A DNA stretch of 64,000 nt from Methylomagnum ishizawai (GTDB taxonomy: Bacteria; Pseudomonadota; Gammaproteobacteria; Methylococcales; Methylococcaceae), in NCBI RefSeq assembly GCF_019670005.1, contig NZ_AP019783.1:1570501-1634500 (forward strand). The letters are read 5' to 3'. This document shows, piece by piece, positions 37,349 to 47,041 of the stretch. Positions within the stretch are counted from its first letter, which is position 1, and every line of letters begins with the position of its first letter. Below the pieces are notes generated by a model, which saw nothing but the letters and a program-made list of their open reading frames with translations, did not search any database and had not been told where the DNA came from. A program made the translations under genes and the position numbers.

Positions 37349-38293
37349 TCAATCCCCGACGACCTCCTCCGGCCGGGTCGCCGTCAGTACCCGCCCGCTC
37401 CAGGCCAGCAAGGTTTCCGCATCCGCCCGCCGCACGCGCTCCTCCACCGCCGCAGGCAGGGGACCGAACTTGAGCGCCATCAACTTGAGCAGGATCGCGG
37501 CTTCGCCTTCCTGCCGCCCTTCTTGTTGACCCTCTTGCCGTCCTTCCTGCCTACCCTCCTGCCGTCCTTCTTCCCGGCCTTCCTCACGTAAAACCGCCGC
37601 TAAACCCATGGTCTTGCCTCCTTCGTCGTCGTAATACTCGGCGCGGTAACGCGCCACCTCGTCCTCGCTCAAATCGGCGTAGGCATCGATGAAATCGAGA
37701 TATTTTCCTTGTTTGTGGCGGTCGGTTTCCAGCCCGGCCAAGCCCTTCACCGCGTGGTCGTACACCCTCAGCCGCTGTTCCTTGGGATGGGCCATGTTCG
37801 GCAGGTTCAGCCGCGCTACGATGTTGCCGCTGTCGAAATAGTCCTCGGCCGGGAGCCGCGCCAATTCGCAGGCGATGAACCGGAACGACAGGTATTCCTC
37901 GCGGTCGTCGCCCAGGTTCAAACTCCGCGCAAACCCGCCCCGCCGCAAAAACACCACCACCGGCACCACCCGCGTGGTCTTGAGCAGGTCCGCGAGGTCC
38001 AGGCAGTAATGTGCCAGGCAGTGGATGGAGAAATTGCGCGGTTCGGTCTCCTCCTCGACCACGAACAACACCGCCGCCCGGCGGCCATCCGGCCATTCCA
38101 CCTTCAAGGGCAGGTCCAGCCTGCGGTAGCCGCTGCCCAGGGCGTCCTGCAACTGTTCTTCCCGGAGTGGTCCATGGCGTGCCGGTGCCGCAGTAAAGCC
38201 GGGATTATAGTGGCGCGGCGGGCCGTGGAGTCCACCCCGGCCCGCGCTGTGGAGCCAGACCGCCCCAACCGCTATAATGTCGCTCTTTTTCAA
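37349..38293 (-). CDS. DUF4351-containing protein, probably 5'-truncated
   Basis: The C-terminal 60 residues (LLKLMALKFGPLP ... LLAWSGRVLTA) match the DUF4351 pattern, and the central part (PLKVEWPDGRRAAVLFVVEE, IHCLAHYCLDLADLL, VVPVVVFLRRG) matches the Rpn/PD-(D/E)XK-type transposase-nuclease relatives usually found with it. The usual first 50 or so residues before this, with a nuclease-type Asp, are missing; the open frame instead runs through 46 codons that do not look like the family and overlaps the gyrA promoter. A TATAAT on the minus strand (38209-38204) and an ATG near 38175 in another frame suggest the original start was lost by deletion or frameshift. A Gln-Glu-Gly repeat precedes DUF4351. 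Probably a decaying gene. Confidence 0.6.
   Translation of the reverse strand: MKKSDIIAVGAVWLHSAGRGGLHGPPRHYNPGFTAAPARHGPLREEQLQDALGSGYRRLDLPLKVEWPDGRRAAVLFVVEEETEPRNFSIHCLAHYCLDLADLLKTTRVVPVVVFLRRGGFARSLNLGDDREEYLSFRFIACELARLPAEDYFDSGNIVARLNLPNMAHPKEQRLRVYDHAVKGLAGLETDRHKQGKYLDFIDAYADLSEDEVARYRAEYYDDEGGKTMGLAAVLREEGREEGRQEGRQEGRQEGQQEGRQEGEAAILLKLMALKFGPLPAAVEERVRRADAETLLAWSGRVLTATRPEEVVGD
37513..37592 (-). repeat. Tandem (RQEG)n-coding repeat
   Basis: Twelve-base units such as CTTCCTGCCGTC repeat about six times and encode EEGREEGRQEGRQEG-type residues. Such stretches are prone to slippage but stay in frame. Confidence 0.75.
38273..38278 (+). promoter_or_regulatory. -10 element of the gyrA promoter
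   Basis: A perfect TATAAT 82 bases before the gyrA ATG. No good -35 match lies 17 bases upstream, so the promoter may be activator-dependent or supercoiling-sensitive. Confidence 0.55.
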
Positions 38294-38360
38294 CGCGCTA
38301 CCGTGCTACCCGGCCCGCCCGAGCCGCCGGGACACCGTCGCCCAGAGCCGCAAGCCCTCC

Positions 38361-41300
38361 ATGACTTCCTTCGCCAAAGAAATCATCCCGGTCAACCTCG
38401 AAGACGAAATGAAGCAGTCCTACCTCGATTACGCCATGAGCGTGATCGTGGGCCGGGCGCTTCCCGACGTGCGGGACGGGCTGAAGCCCGTGCATCGCCG
38501 CGTCCTCTATGCCATGCACGAACTGGGCAACGATTGGAACAAGCCTTATAAGAAATCGGCCCGTATCGTTGGCGATACTATAGGCAAACTGCATCCACAC
38601 GGAGATGTGGCGGTTTATGATACTATTGTACGCATGGCGCAGCATTTTTCCTTGCGCTATACCTTAATAGATGGACAAGGTAATTTCGGATGTTTCACGG
38701 GAGACACCCGCATCAAACTGGCCGATGGCACCGAAAAGAGCTTCGCCGAGTTGGCCCAGTTGCCGCCGGACCAAGTGTTTTATGTTTACGCGGTCAATCG
38801 ATACGGTCGGATCGTCATCGCCGAAGGCCGCTATTCCCGCATCACCCGCCCCGGTGCCGCGCTGTTGGAACTCACCCTGGATAATGGCGAAACCATCCGT
38901 TGCACGCCGGACCACCGCTTCATGCTGCGCGATGGTTCTTATAAGGAGGCCAAAGACCTCACGCCCGAAGATAGCTTGATGCCGGGGGTGTTCGACACCG
39001 CGCCGATCAAGCCGGGACTGAACCATTATCTGCGGGTGTTGCAGCCGGACTCGGGGCAATACGAATTCGTCCATCAACTGGCGGATGAATTCAACGCCCG
39101 CAAAGGTATAGCCGCCCAGATGTCCGGAGCTTTTGTCCGGCATCATCGCAATTTCAACCGCTGGGACAATAGCCCGCCCAATATCCAGCGCCTAGGGTTC
39201 CTCGAACACCTGCATATCCACGCCGCGCAAATCAAGGAGCTATGGAAAGACCCGGAATTCCGGGAAGCCCAGAAACACGGCGTGCGGCGGTTCTATGCCG
39301 AGAATCCGGAGGTTTTGGAACAACGGCGGCGGCGGTTTATCCGCCAGAACCAAGACGAAGATTTCCGGCGGCAAAACGGTCCCCGCATGGCGGACGGGTT
39401 GAAGCGTCATTTCTCCGAACGGCCCCAGGCCCGCGAGGCGATTTCCGCCCGGATGCAAGCTTTGTGGCAGGACGAGGAATACCGCGAGCGCATGTCCGAG
39501 GCATTGAGCGGCATAGAAAAACGCCCGCTCTCGGACGAAGAAAAAGCGCGGGTCGCCGCGATCATTTCCGAGAAAAGCAAGGCGATGTGGGGCGACGACG
39601 CCAAACGGGTGGAAATCGTCGAGGCCATATCCCGCGCCATGGCCGATCCTGGCATCCGGGCCAAGATCAGCCGGGCGGTCAGGCGGCATTGGGAAAACCC
39701 GGAGTATCGCGCCAAGTTCCCGTCCGGGCATTTTTCGCGTATGGCTGAAGCCGTTTGGGACAAGCCGGAAACGCGGGAAATGCACCGCGACAAGATTTCC
39801 CGGCAACGGCAGGATGCGGAATTCCGCACCGCGCAAAGGCAGGGGGTGCAACGCAGCAACGCCCGTCGCATCCAGGATAATCCATCCATGATGCGGGAGA
39901 TCAGCGATAAGGCCGTTCTGGCCTTGCGTGAAAGCTGGCGCGACCCGAATCATCGCTCGCAGGTAATACGCCGGAAAATCGCCGGTTATGTCTATGGCTT
40001 GCTAAAGGCGTTTCCCGAACAGGATTTCACGCCCGAATTATACGAATCCCAGCGCCATCAAAACTGGATTCCCCATATCGGGAAGGCCGTGGAATATTTC
40101 GGCGATTTCAATACGTTGGCGGATGCCGGAAGGCACTATAACCACCGGATCGTCGCCAAGCGTGAACCCGCGGAAACTGCGGATACCTACGATATTACGG
40201 TGGATGAACACCATAATTTCTTGCTCGCGGCCAACGTGTTCGTGCATAACTCCGTCGATGGCGATCCACCTGCCGCGATGCGTTACACAGAAGTCCGCAT
40301 GGCCCGTATCGCTCACGAGCTGCTCGCCGATCTCGACAAGGAAACCGTCGATTTCATCCCCAACTACGACGAATCCGAGCGGGAACCCACGGTCCTCCCC
40401 ACCCGGATTCCCAACCTGCTGATCAATGGCTCGGCCGGCATCGCGGTCGGCATGGCGACCAATATCCCGCCACACAACCTGGGCGAGGTCATCGACGCGT
40501 GCCTGCACCTTATCGAACAGCCGGAAACCAGCATCCAGGATTTGATGCGGTACGTCCCCGGCCCGGATTTCCCCACCTTTGGGCTCATCAACGGGGCTGG
40601 CGGCATCCGCGAGGCTTACCTGACCGGGCGGGGCCGCATCTACCTCCGCGCCCGTTGCGAATTCGAGGAGGACGGCCACCGCACCAGTATCGTGGTCCAT
40701 GAACTGCCCTACCAAGTCAACAAGGCCAAGCTCCAGGAAAAAATCGCCGAACTCGCCAAGGAGGGACGCCTGGGCGGGATTTCCGGTTTGCGCGACGAAT
40801 CCGACAAGGACGGAATGCGTTTGGTGATCGAACTCAAACGCGGCGAGTCGGCGGAAGTGGTGCTGAATAACCTGTACCAACTGACCGCGATGCAGACCGT
40901 GTTCGGCATCAATATGGTGGCTTTGATCGATGGCCGTCCGCGCTGCCTGAACCTCAAGGAATTCCTGGCCGCCTTCATCGACCACCGCCGCGAGGTCGTG
41001 ACCCGGCGCACTTTGTTCGATCTGCGCAAGGCCCGCGAGCGCGCCCATATCCTGGAAGGCCTGGCCGTGGCCCTCGCCAATATCGACGCGGTCATCGAAC
41101 TCATCAAGACCTCGCCCAGCCCCGCCGTGGCGAAAGAGCGGTTGTTGGAGCCGGTATGGCGTCCGGGCGTGGTGATGGAACTGTTGGCACGGGCCGAGGA
41201 CGCCATCCGCTCCCGTCCCGAAACCCTGCCCGCCCTGTTCGGCCTGGGCGATCAAGGCTACCGCCTGTCGCCCGAACAGGCCCAGGCCATTTTGGAATTG

Positions 41301-42551
41301 CGCCTGCACCGCCTGACCGGCCTGGAACAAGACAAAATCATCGCCGAATACCGCGAAATCCTCGCCAAGATCGACGAATTCCTGGCGATCCTGGGCAGCG
41401 ATATCCGGCTGATGGAAGTCATCCGCGAGGAACTCGCCGCCATCCGCGAGCAATTCGCCGACCCGCGCCGCACCCGCATCATCGAGGACCATCTCGACCT
41501 CAGCCGCGCCGACCTCATCACCGAGGAAGACATGGTCGTCACCGTGTCGCACGAGGGCTATGTGAAATCCCAGCCGCTCACGGCCTACCGCGCCCAACGC
41601 CGCGGCGGTCGCGGCAAGGCGGCGGCGACCACCAAGGAAGAGGATTTCATCGAGAAGCTGATCGTGGCCAATACCCACGACACCATCCTGTGTTTCTCCA
41701 GCGTCGGCAAGGTGTATTGGCTCAAGGTCTACGAACTGCCGGTGGCGAGCCGGACCTCGCGCGGCAAGCCCTTCGTGAACCTATTGCCCCTGGAAGAAGG
41801 CGAGCGCATCAACGCCATCCTGCCGATCCGCGAGTTCGACGAAGGCCATTTCATCTTCATGGCGACCGCGTCCGGCATCGTCAAGAAGGTGGCGCTGAAG
41901 GAATTCGAGCGGCCCCGCAGCCTGGGCAAGATCGCCATCGACCTGCGCCAGGACGACCGTTTGGTCGATGTCGCCATCACCGACGGCCAGCAGCATGTCA
42001 TGCTGTTCAGCGACGCGGGCAAGGCGGTGTGCTTCGACGAGGACGATGTGCGGGTCATGGGGCGCGGCGCGGCGGGCGTGCGCGGCATGGCCTTGGGCGA
42101 CGACCAGAAGATCATCGCCCTCATCATCGGCACCGAAGGCTCGGTGCTGAACATCACCGAAAAGGGCTATGGCAAGCGCACCGATATCGCCGATTTCCCC
42201 AGGCACCGCCGGGGCGGGCAAGGCGTCATCGCCATCCAGACCCACGAGCGCAACGGCGCGGTGGTGGGCGCGGTGCTGGTGAACGAAAGCGATGAACTTA
42301 TGCTGATTACCGATGGCGGCACCCTGGTCCGCACCCGGGTCGAGGAAATCCGCGAACTGGGCCGCAACACCCAGGGTGTGATGGTGATCCGCCTCAATCC
42401 GGGCGAGAAAGTGGTGGGCGTGGACCGTATTCCGATGCTGGAAGGCGAGTCCGACGATATCGCCGAGACCGGCGAAGAAACCGCCGGGACCGATCCGACC
42501 GAAATCAATCCGATTAACCAAGAAGGAGAGAGCGATGGCGAGGGTGTATAA
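38361..42551 (+). CDS. gyrA: DNA gyrase subunit A precursor interrupted by an intein
   Basis: Catalytic subunit that cuts and passes DNA to introduce negative supercoils. The precursor has 1396 residues; removal of the 520-residue intein leaves 876, the usual GyrA length. Extein landmarks: [13 protein letters not shown] (quinolone-determining region, residue 83 is Val where E. coli has Ser; Asp87 kept), active-site Tyr122 in PPAAMRYTE (numbering without the intein) and the C-terminal GyrA box QRRGGRGK. The intein sits between Gly110 and Ser111, 12 residues before the catalytic tyrosine, so unspliced protein should be inactive. Upstream is a TATAAT; its last 17 bases overlap serC. It heads the serC-lapB cluster. 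The ATG at 38361 gives the standard MTSFAKEI-type start. Confidence 0.97.
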   Translation: MTSFAKEIIPVNLEDEMKQSYLDYAMSVIVGRALPDVRDGLKPVHRRVLYAMHELGNDWNKPYKKSARIVGDTIGKLHPHGDVAVYDTIVRMAQHFSLRYTLIDGQGNFGCFTGDTRIKLADGTEKSFAELAQLPPDQVFYVYAVNRYGRIVIAEGRYSRITRPGAALLELTLDNGETIRCTPDHRFMLRDGSYKEAKDLTPEDSLMPGVFDTAPIKPGLNHYLRVLQPDSGQYEFVHQLADEFNARKGIAAQMSGAFVRHHRNFNRWDNSPPNIQRLGFLEHLHIHAAQIKELWKDPEFREAQKHGVRRFYAENPEVLEQRRRRFIRQNQDEDFRRQNGPRMADGLKRHFSERPQAREAISARMQALWQDEEYRERMSEALSGIEKRPLSDEEKARVAAIISEKSKAMWGDDAKRVEIVEAISRAMADPGIRAKISRAVRRHWENPEYRAKFPSGHFSRMAEAVWDKPETREMHRDKISRQRQDAEFRTAQRQGVQRSNARRIQDNPSMMREISDKAVLALRESWRDPNHRSQVIRRKIAGYVYGLLKAFPEQDFTPELYESQRHQNWIPHIGKAVEYFGDFNTLADAGRHYNHRIVAKREPAETADTYDITVDEHHNFLLAANVFVHNSVDGDPPAAMRYTEVRMARIAHELLADLDKETVDFIPNYDESEREPTVLPTRIPNLLINGSAGIAVGMATNIPPHNLGEVIDACLHLIEQPETSIQDLMRYVPGPDFPTFGLINGAGGIREAYLTGRGRIYLRARCEFEEDGHRTSIVVHELPYQVNKAKLQEKIAELAKEGRLGGISGLRDESDKDGMRLVIELKRGESAEVVLNNLYQLTAMQTVFGINMVALIDGRPRCLNLKEFLAAFIDHRREVVTRRTLFDLRKARERAHILEGLAVALANIDAVIELIKTSPSPAVAKERLLEPVWRPGVVMELLARAEDAIRSRPETLPALFGLGDQGYRLSPEQAQAILELRLHRLTGLEQDKIIAEYREILAKIDEFLAILGSDIRLMEVIREELAAIREQFADPRRTRIIEDHLDLSRADLITEEDMVVTVSHEGYVKSQPLTAYRAQRRGGRGKAAATTKEEDFIEKLIVANTHDTILCFSSVGKVYWLKVYELPVASRTSRGKPFVNLLPLEEGERINAILPIREFDEGHFIFMATASGIVKKVALKEFERPRSLGKIAIDLRQDDRLVDVAITDGQQHVMLFSDAGKAVCFDEDDVRVMGRGAAGVRGMALGDDQKIIALIIGTEGSVLNITEKGYGKRTDIADFPRHRRGGQGVIAIQTHERNGAVVGAVLVNESDELMLITDGGTLVRTRVEEIRELGRNTQGVMVIRLNPGEKVVGVDRIPMLEGESDDIAETGEETAGTDPTEINPINQEGESDGEGV
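38691..40250 (+). mobile_element. GyrA intein with an HNH nuclease motif and W/P repeats
   Basis: The 520-residue intein begins with Cys1 ([10 protein letters not shown], splicing block A) and has block B with TPDH (residues 72-75), block F ([19 protein letters not shown]) and the terminal His-Asn before extein Ser111, so all splicing residues are present. Between them there is no LAGLIDADG block. Instead residues 148-177 read [13 protein letters not shown]...[14 protein letters not shown], an HNH pattern with His151/His152, Asn160, Asn164 and His173. From about 184 to 430 runs an array of short units with W-x-D/N-P-E-x-R ([46 protein letters not shown]), resembling NUMOD-type DNA-binding modules. 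The insertion point differs from the mycobacterial GyrA intein, which lies just after the active-site Tyr. Confidence 0.9.
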
Positions 42552-43617
42552 CTTCAGCGCGGGACCGTCCACGCTACCCGAGGCGGTCCTGGCCAAGGCC
42601 CGCGACGAGCTGCTCGATTGGGGCGGCACCGGCATGTCGGTGATGGAGATGAGCCATCGCAGCAAGGCCTATGTCGGCATCGCCGAGCAGGCCGAGGCCG
42701 ATTTCCGCGAGTTGCTGGCGGTGCCCGCCGATTACAAAGTGCTGTTCCTGCCGGGCGGGGCCACCGGCCAGTTCGCCGCCATCCCCATGAACCTGCTGCG
42801 CGGCAAGACCAAGACCTGCTATGTCAACACCGGCATCTGGTCCGAGAAGGCCATCGCCGAAGCCAAGCTGTATTCCGAAGTGGTGATCGCGGCCAGTTCC
42901 AAGGCCAACCAGCACACCGCGATTCCGGCCCGCGCCGATTGGCAGCTCGACGCCGAAGCGGCCTACCTCCACTACACCTCCAACGAAACCATCGGCGGCG
43001 TGGAATTCCACGCCGTGCCCGACAGCGAAGGCTTGCCGCTGGTCTGCGATATGTCTTCCGACATCCTGTCGCGCCCGGTCGATGTGGCCCGATTCGGTCT
43101 GATCTACGCCGGGGCGCAGAAGAACATGGGACCGGCCGGCATCGCCATCGTGGTGGTGCGCGAGGATTTGCTGGGCCAAACCCTGCCGTTCACACCTTCG
43201 ATCTTCGATTACAAGAAGCAGGCCGAGAACGGCTCCATGCTCAACACCCCGCCGACCTATAACTGGTATCTGCTGGGGCTGGTGTTGGAATGGCTGAAGC
43301 AACAGGGCGGACTCGCCGCCATCGAGGCGCTCAATACGCGCAAGGCCGACAAGCTCTACGCCGCCATCGACAACTCGCCGTTCTATTCCAACCCGGTCGA
43401 TCCCGCCTGCCGTTCGCGCATGAACGTGCCGTTCCGCATCGCCAACACCGACCTGGAAAAAACCTTCCTGGCCGAAGCCAAGGCGGCGGGTTTGGTGAAC
43501 CTGGAAGGCCATCGTTCGGTGGGCGGTTTCCGCGCCAGCATCTATAACGCCATGCCGGAAGCGGGCGTCGATGCCTTGGTGGAATTCATGGCTGGCTTCG
43601 AAAAGCAACACGGGTGA
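42535..43617 (+). CDS. serC: Phosphoserine aminotransferase
   Basis: PLP enzyme that transaminates 3-phosphohydroxypyruvate to phosphoserine (serine) and acts in pyridoxal phosphate synthesis. It has 360 residues and starts with the family motif [12 protein letters not shown]; the PLP lysine lies in IYAGAQKNMGPAG and RSVGGFRASIYNA is near the end. AAGGAGAG sits before the ATG at 42535, which overlaps the last codons of gyrA by 17 bases, so the genes are translationally coupled. Next gene is serA, the step before it in the pathway. Confidence 0.97.
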   Translation: MARVYNFSAGPSTLPEAVLAKARDELLDWGGTGMSVMEMSHRSKAYVGIAEQAEADFRELLAVPADYKVLFLPGGATGQFAAIPMNLLRGKTKTCYVNTGIWSEKAIAEAKLYSEVVIAASSKANQHTAIPARADWQLDAEAAYLHYTSNETIGGVEFHAVPDSEGLPLVCDMSSDILSRPVDVARFGLIYAGAQKNMGPAGIAIVVVREDLLGQTLPFTPSIFDYKKQAENGSMLNTPPTYNWYLLGLVLEWLKQQGGLAAIEALNTRKADKLYAAIDNSPFYSNPVDPACRSRMNVPFRIANTDLEKTFLAEAKAAGLVNLEGHRSVGGFRASIYNAMPEAGVDALVEFMAGFEKQHG

Positions 43618-43622
43618 AATCC

Positions 43623-44786
43623 ATGCTCAAAATCCGCACCTACAACAACATCTCGCCCTTGGGGCTGGAAAAATTCCCCCGCGACCGCTACGAGGTCGCT
43701 TCCGAAATCCAACACCCGGACGCCATCCTGTTGCGCTCCTTCGACCTGCACGGGGTGGAAATTCCCGAGACGGTCAAGGCCGTGGGCCGGGCCGGGGCCG
43801 GCGTCAACAACATCCCGGTGCCCGAATACACCCAGCGCGGCGTGCCGGTGTTCAACGCGCCGGGAGCCAATGCCAACGCGGTGAAGGAACTGGTGCTGGC
43901 CGGGATGCTGCTGGCCGCCCGCAAAATCTGCGATGCCTGGAATTACGCCAAGCAGTTGGAAGGCGACGATGACTCGATCCATCATCAGGTGGAAAAGGGC
44001 AAAAAGGCGTTCGTGGGTTTCGAGTTGACCGGCAAGACCTTGGGCGTGCTGGGACTCGGGGCCATCGGTGTCAAGGTCGCCAACGCCGCCATCGATCTCG
44101 GCATGAATGTGATCGGCTACGACCCGCTGCTGACGGTCGAAAGCGCCTGGATGCTGTCCTCGAAGGTGGCGCGGGCCAGCAGCGTGGACGATTTGATTTC
44201 CCGCGCCGACCTCGTCACCCTGCACGTCCCCCTGGGCGAGCAAACCCGCCATCTCATCAATGGCCCGCGGCTCGGTTTCATGAAGAAGGGCGCGGTCCTG
44301 TTGAATTTCTCCCGCTCGCCGGTGGTGGACGAGGACGCCGTCCGCGCCGCCCTGGATTCCGGCCATCTGCAAACCTATGTCTGCGATTTCCCCGGCCAGG
44401 CCATCCTGCGCCATCCCAGGGCCATCGTGCTGCCGCATCTCGGGGCGTCCACCAACGAGGCCGAGGAGAACTGCGCCATCATGGTGGCGGAACGGGTGCG
44501 CGATTTCCTGGAGAACGGCAATATCCGCCATTCGGTGAACTTCCCAGAGGTCGTGATGCCGCGCAGCCAGGGCCATCGCCTCGCCATCGCCAACGAGAAC
44601 GTGCCGAACATGGTCGGGCAGATTTCCGCCGCCCTGGCCGAGGCCAACCTCAACATCATCGATTTGTTGAACAAGTCGCGGGGCGATTATGCCTACACCT
44701 TGATCGACCTGAACGTCCCGGTGCCCGCCGGAACCTTGGAGCGCATCCGGGCCATCAAGGGCGTGTTGTCGGTGCGGACCCTCTGA
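43623..44786 (+). CDS. serA: D-3-phosphoglycerate dehydrogenase
   Basis: First enzyme of serine synthesis: NAD-dependent oxidation of 3-phosphoglycerate. A compact form of 387 residues: substrate domain 1-90 and 290-315, Rossmann domain with GVLGLGAIGVKVANAA, catalytic Arg/Glu/His region NFSRSPVVDEDAV and LPHLGASTNEAEEN, and a short C-terminal ACT-type domain (GQISAALAEANLNIIDLLNK ... RIRAIKGVLSVRTL) expected to bind serine. The ATG at 43623 lies five bases after the serC stop; a GTG at 43614 overlaps that stop. Its place between serC and pheA is an addition to the common gamma cluster. Confidence 0.93.
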   Translation: MLKIRTYNNISPLGLEKFPRDRYEVASEIQHPDAILLRSFDLHGVEIPETVKAVGRAGAGVNNIPVPEYTQRGVPVFNAPGANANAVKELVLAGMLLAARKICDAWNYAKQLEGDDDSIHHQVEKGKKAFVGFELTGKTLGVLGLGAIGVKVANAAIDLGMNVIGYDPLLTVESAWMLSSKVARASSVDDLISRADLVTLHVPLGEQTRHLINGPRLGFMKKGAVLLNFSRSPVVDEDAVRAALDSGHLQTYVCDFPGQAILRHPRAIVLPHLGASTNEAEENCAIMVAERVRDFLENGNIRHSVNFPEVVMPRSQGHRLAIANENVPNMVGQISAALAEANLNIIDLLNKSRGDYAYTLIDLNVPVPAGTLERIRAIKGVLSVRTL

Positions 44787-44792
44787 AGCCCC

Positions 44793-45896
44793 ATGCGGAA
44801 CCCAGAAACCATCCCCAACGAACATCCCCTGGCCGGGATACGCCGCGAAATCGACGCCATCGACGACCAGCTTTTGGAATTGTTGAACCGCCGCGCCGCT
44901 TGCGCCCAGAAGGTGGCGGAAATCAAGACCGCCGCCGGCGAGGTCGAGTGTTTCCACCGCCCGGAGCGGGAGGCGGAGGTGTTGCGGCGGATGGCGGGGC
45001 GGAATCCGGGACCGTTGGGCCGGGACGTGGTGGTGCGGTTTTTCCGGGAATTGATGTCGGAATGCCTCGCCCTGGAAAAACCCCTGGCCGTGGCCTTCCT
45101 GGGGCCGGCCGGCACCTTCACCCAGCAGGCGGCGTTCAAGCATTTCGGCCATGCCATCGCGGCCAGTCCGTTGCCGTCCATCGACGAGATTTTCCGTAGC
45201 GTCGAGGGCGGGGATTGCCAATATGGCGTGGTGCCGGTCGAGAATTCCACCGAGGGCGTCATCACCCATACCCTGGACAGCTTCATGCGCTCGGGGCTGT
45301 TGATTACCGGCGAAGTGAGCCTGCGCATCCATCACAACCTGATGGGCCAGTGCGGGGACTTGGCCGAAATCCGCGAGGTGTTTTCGCACCAGCAATCCCT
45401 GGCCCAGTGCCGGGGTTGGCTGGACCGCCATTTGCCGGGTGTCCGGCGCACGGCGGTCAGCAGCAATGCCGAGGCGGCGCGGCTGGCGGCGGCGACGCCT
45501 GGCTGCGCGGCCATCGCGGGCGAGGTGGCGGCGGAACTATATGGCCTGGGGATTTTGGCGCGGAATATCGAGGACGAGCCGGATAACACCACCCGTTTCC
45601 TGGTGATCGGCCGCACCCCGGTCAACCCCACCGGCCAGGATAAAACCTCGCTGTTGCTGACCACGCGCAACGATCCGGGCGCGTTGTATGGCGTGTTGGA
45701 GCCTTTCGCCCGCCATGGCATCAGCATGAGCAAGATCGAATCGCGGCCTTCGCGGCGCGGGGCTTGGGATTATGTGTTCTTCGTCGATGTCGAAGGGCAC
45801 CGGGACGATCCGACCCTGGCGGGTGCCTTGGCCGAAATTGAGCGCAAAACCACTTCGCTGAAAATCCTCGGCTCCTATCCCAAAGCCGTGGCCTGA
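44793..45896 (+). CDS. pheA: Chorismate mutase/prephenate dehydratase (P-protein)
   Basis: Bifunctional cytosolic enzyme: chorismate to prephenate to phenylpyruvate. The N-terminal AroQ helix bundle (about 10-95) has IRREIDAIDDQLLELLNRR and ERE; the dehydratase domain (about 98-280) begins with AFLGPAGTFTQQAA and contains GVVPVENSTEGVI and NTTRFLVIG; the last part (KTSLLLTTRNDPGALYGVL, GISMSKIESRP) is an ACT domain for feedback inhibition by phenylalanine. 367 residues is the usual size. It lies six bases after serA. Confidence 0.96.
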   Translation: MRNPETIPNEHPLAGIRREIDAIDDQLLELLNRRAACAQKVAEIKTAAGEVECFHRPEREAEVLRRMAGRNPGPLGRDVVVRFFRELMSECLALEKPLAVAFLGPAGTFTQQAAFKHFGHAIAASPLPSIDEIFRSVEGGDCQYGVVPVENSTEGVITHTLDSFMRSGLLITGEVSLRIHHNLMGQCGDLAEIREVFSHQQSLAQCRGWLDRHLPGVRRTAVSSNAEAARLAAATPGCAAIAGEVAAELYGLGILARNIEDEPDNTTRFLVIGRTPVNPTGQDKTSLLLTTRNDPGALYGVLEPFARHGISMSKIESRPSRRGAWDYVFFVDVEGHRDDPTLAGALAEIERKTTSLKILGSYPKAVA

Positions 45897-45925
45897 TTAA
45901 AAACAAGAGATAGCGCAGCCTTTCC

Positions 45926-47041
45926 ATGCAAGCAGCCGATTTAGCCATTCCCGGAGTGCGTGGCCTGACCCCTTATCTGCCCGGCAAACCCATCGCCGAA
46001 TTGGAGCGGGAGTTGGGACTTTCCAATATCGTCAAGCTCGCCTCCAACGAGAACCCCTTGGGGCCGAGTCCCAAAGCCCTGGAAGCCGTCCGCCGCATCT
46101 TGCCGGACCTGCATTTCTATCCCGATGGCGGTGGTTTCGAGTTGAAATCCGCGCTGGCCGGGAAACTGGGCCTCGAACCCGCGCAGATCACTTTGGGCAA
46201 TGGTTCCAACGATGTGTTGGAACTTGTCGCCCGCGCTTTCCTGTCGCCAGAAGTCAACGCGGTGTTTTCGGAACACGCTTTCGCGGTCTATCCCATCGTC
46301 ACCCAGGCGGTGGGCGCTACGGCCAAGGTGGCGCAGGCCCACGATGGCAGCCGGGGTTCGCGTTATGGGCATGATCTGGCGGCGATAGCCGCCCTGGTCG
46401 ATGCCGATACGCGGGTGGTGTTCATCGCCAACCCGAACAATCCCACCGGCAATTACCTGGCCCGGACCGAGTTGCACGCTTTCCTGGCCGGATTGCCGGA
46501 CCATGTCGTCGCCGTGGTGGACGAGGCTTATTTCGAGTATGTCGCGGTGGCCGATTATCCGAATGCCCTGTCCTGGCTGCCGGAATTCCCCAATCTGGTG
46601 GTGACGCGGACTTTCTCCAAAGCTTATGGCTTGGCCGGGCTGCGGGTGGGCTATGCCGTATCGAGTTCCGCCATCGCCGATTTACTGAACCGGGTGCGCC
46701 AGCCCTTCAACGTCAATCTGCCCGCCCTGGAAGCGGCCAAGGCCGCGCTGGACGATGCCGAGCATCTGCAAAACACCGTCCGCCTCAATGACGCCGGGTT
46801 GCGCCAATTGGGCGAAGCCTTGACCGCCCGTGGCCTGGAGTTCATTCCCTCGGTCGGCAATTTCATCACCTTCGACCTCCAGCGTCCCGCCGGGCCGGTG
46901 TACGAGGCTTTGTTGCGGCAAGGCGTGATCGTGCGGCCCATCGGCAACTACGGCTTGCCCAATCATCTGCGGATCACGGTCGGGACGGCGGAACAGAACG
47001 CCGTATTCCTGGCCGCCCTGGACCGCGTGTTGGCCGCATGA
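45926..47041 (+). CDS. hisC: Histidinol-phosphate/aromatic aminotransferase
   Basis: Class I PLP aminotransferase of 371 residues. Landmarks: KLASNENPLGPSPKALEA, LGNGSNDVLELVARAF, IANPNNPTGNYL, VVDEAYFEY, PLP lysine in TRTFSKAYGLAGLRVGY and the closing RITVGTAEQN. In this cluster (HisC between PheA and TyrA) the enzyme commonly works on both histidinol phosphate and the phenylpyruvate/hydroxyphenylpyruvate step. Its stop overlaps the tyrA start (ATGA). Confidence 0.93.
   Translation: MQAADLAIPGVRGLTPYLPGKPIAELERELGLSNIVKLASNENPLGPSPKALEAVRRILPDLHFYPDGGGFELKSALAGKLGLEPAQITLGNGSNDVLELVARAFLSPEVNAVFSEHAFAVYPIVTQAVGATAKVAQAHDGSRGSRYGHDLAAIAALVDADTRVVFIANPNNPTGNYLARTELHAFLAGLPDHVVAVVDEAYFEYVAVADYPNALSWLPEFPNLVVTRTFSKAYGLAGLRVGYAVSSSAIADLLNRVRQPFNVNLPALEAAKAALDDAEHLQNTVRLNDAGLRQLGEALTARGLEFIPSVGNFITFDLQRPAGPVYEALLRQGVIVRPIGNYGLPNHLRITVGTAEQNAVFLAALDRVLAA

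Noticed and set aside
38691-40250. Group I or II intron in gyrA
   Set aside because: The reading frame is continuous and both protein-splicing junctions are present, so it is an intein.
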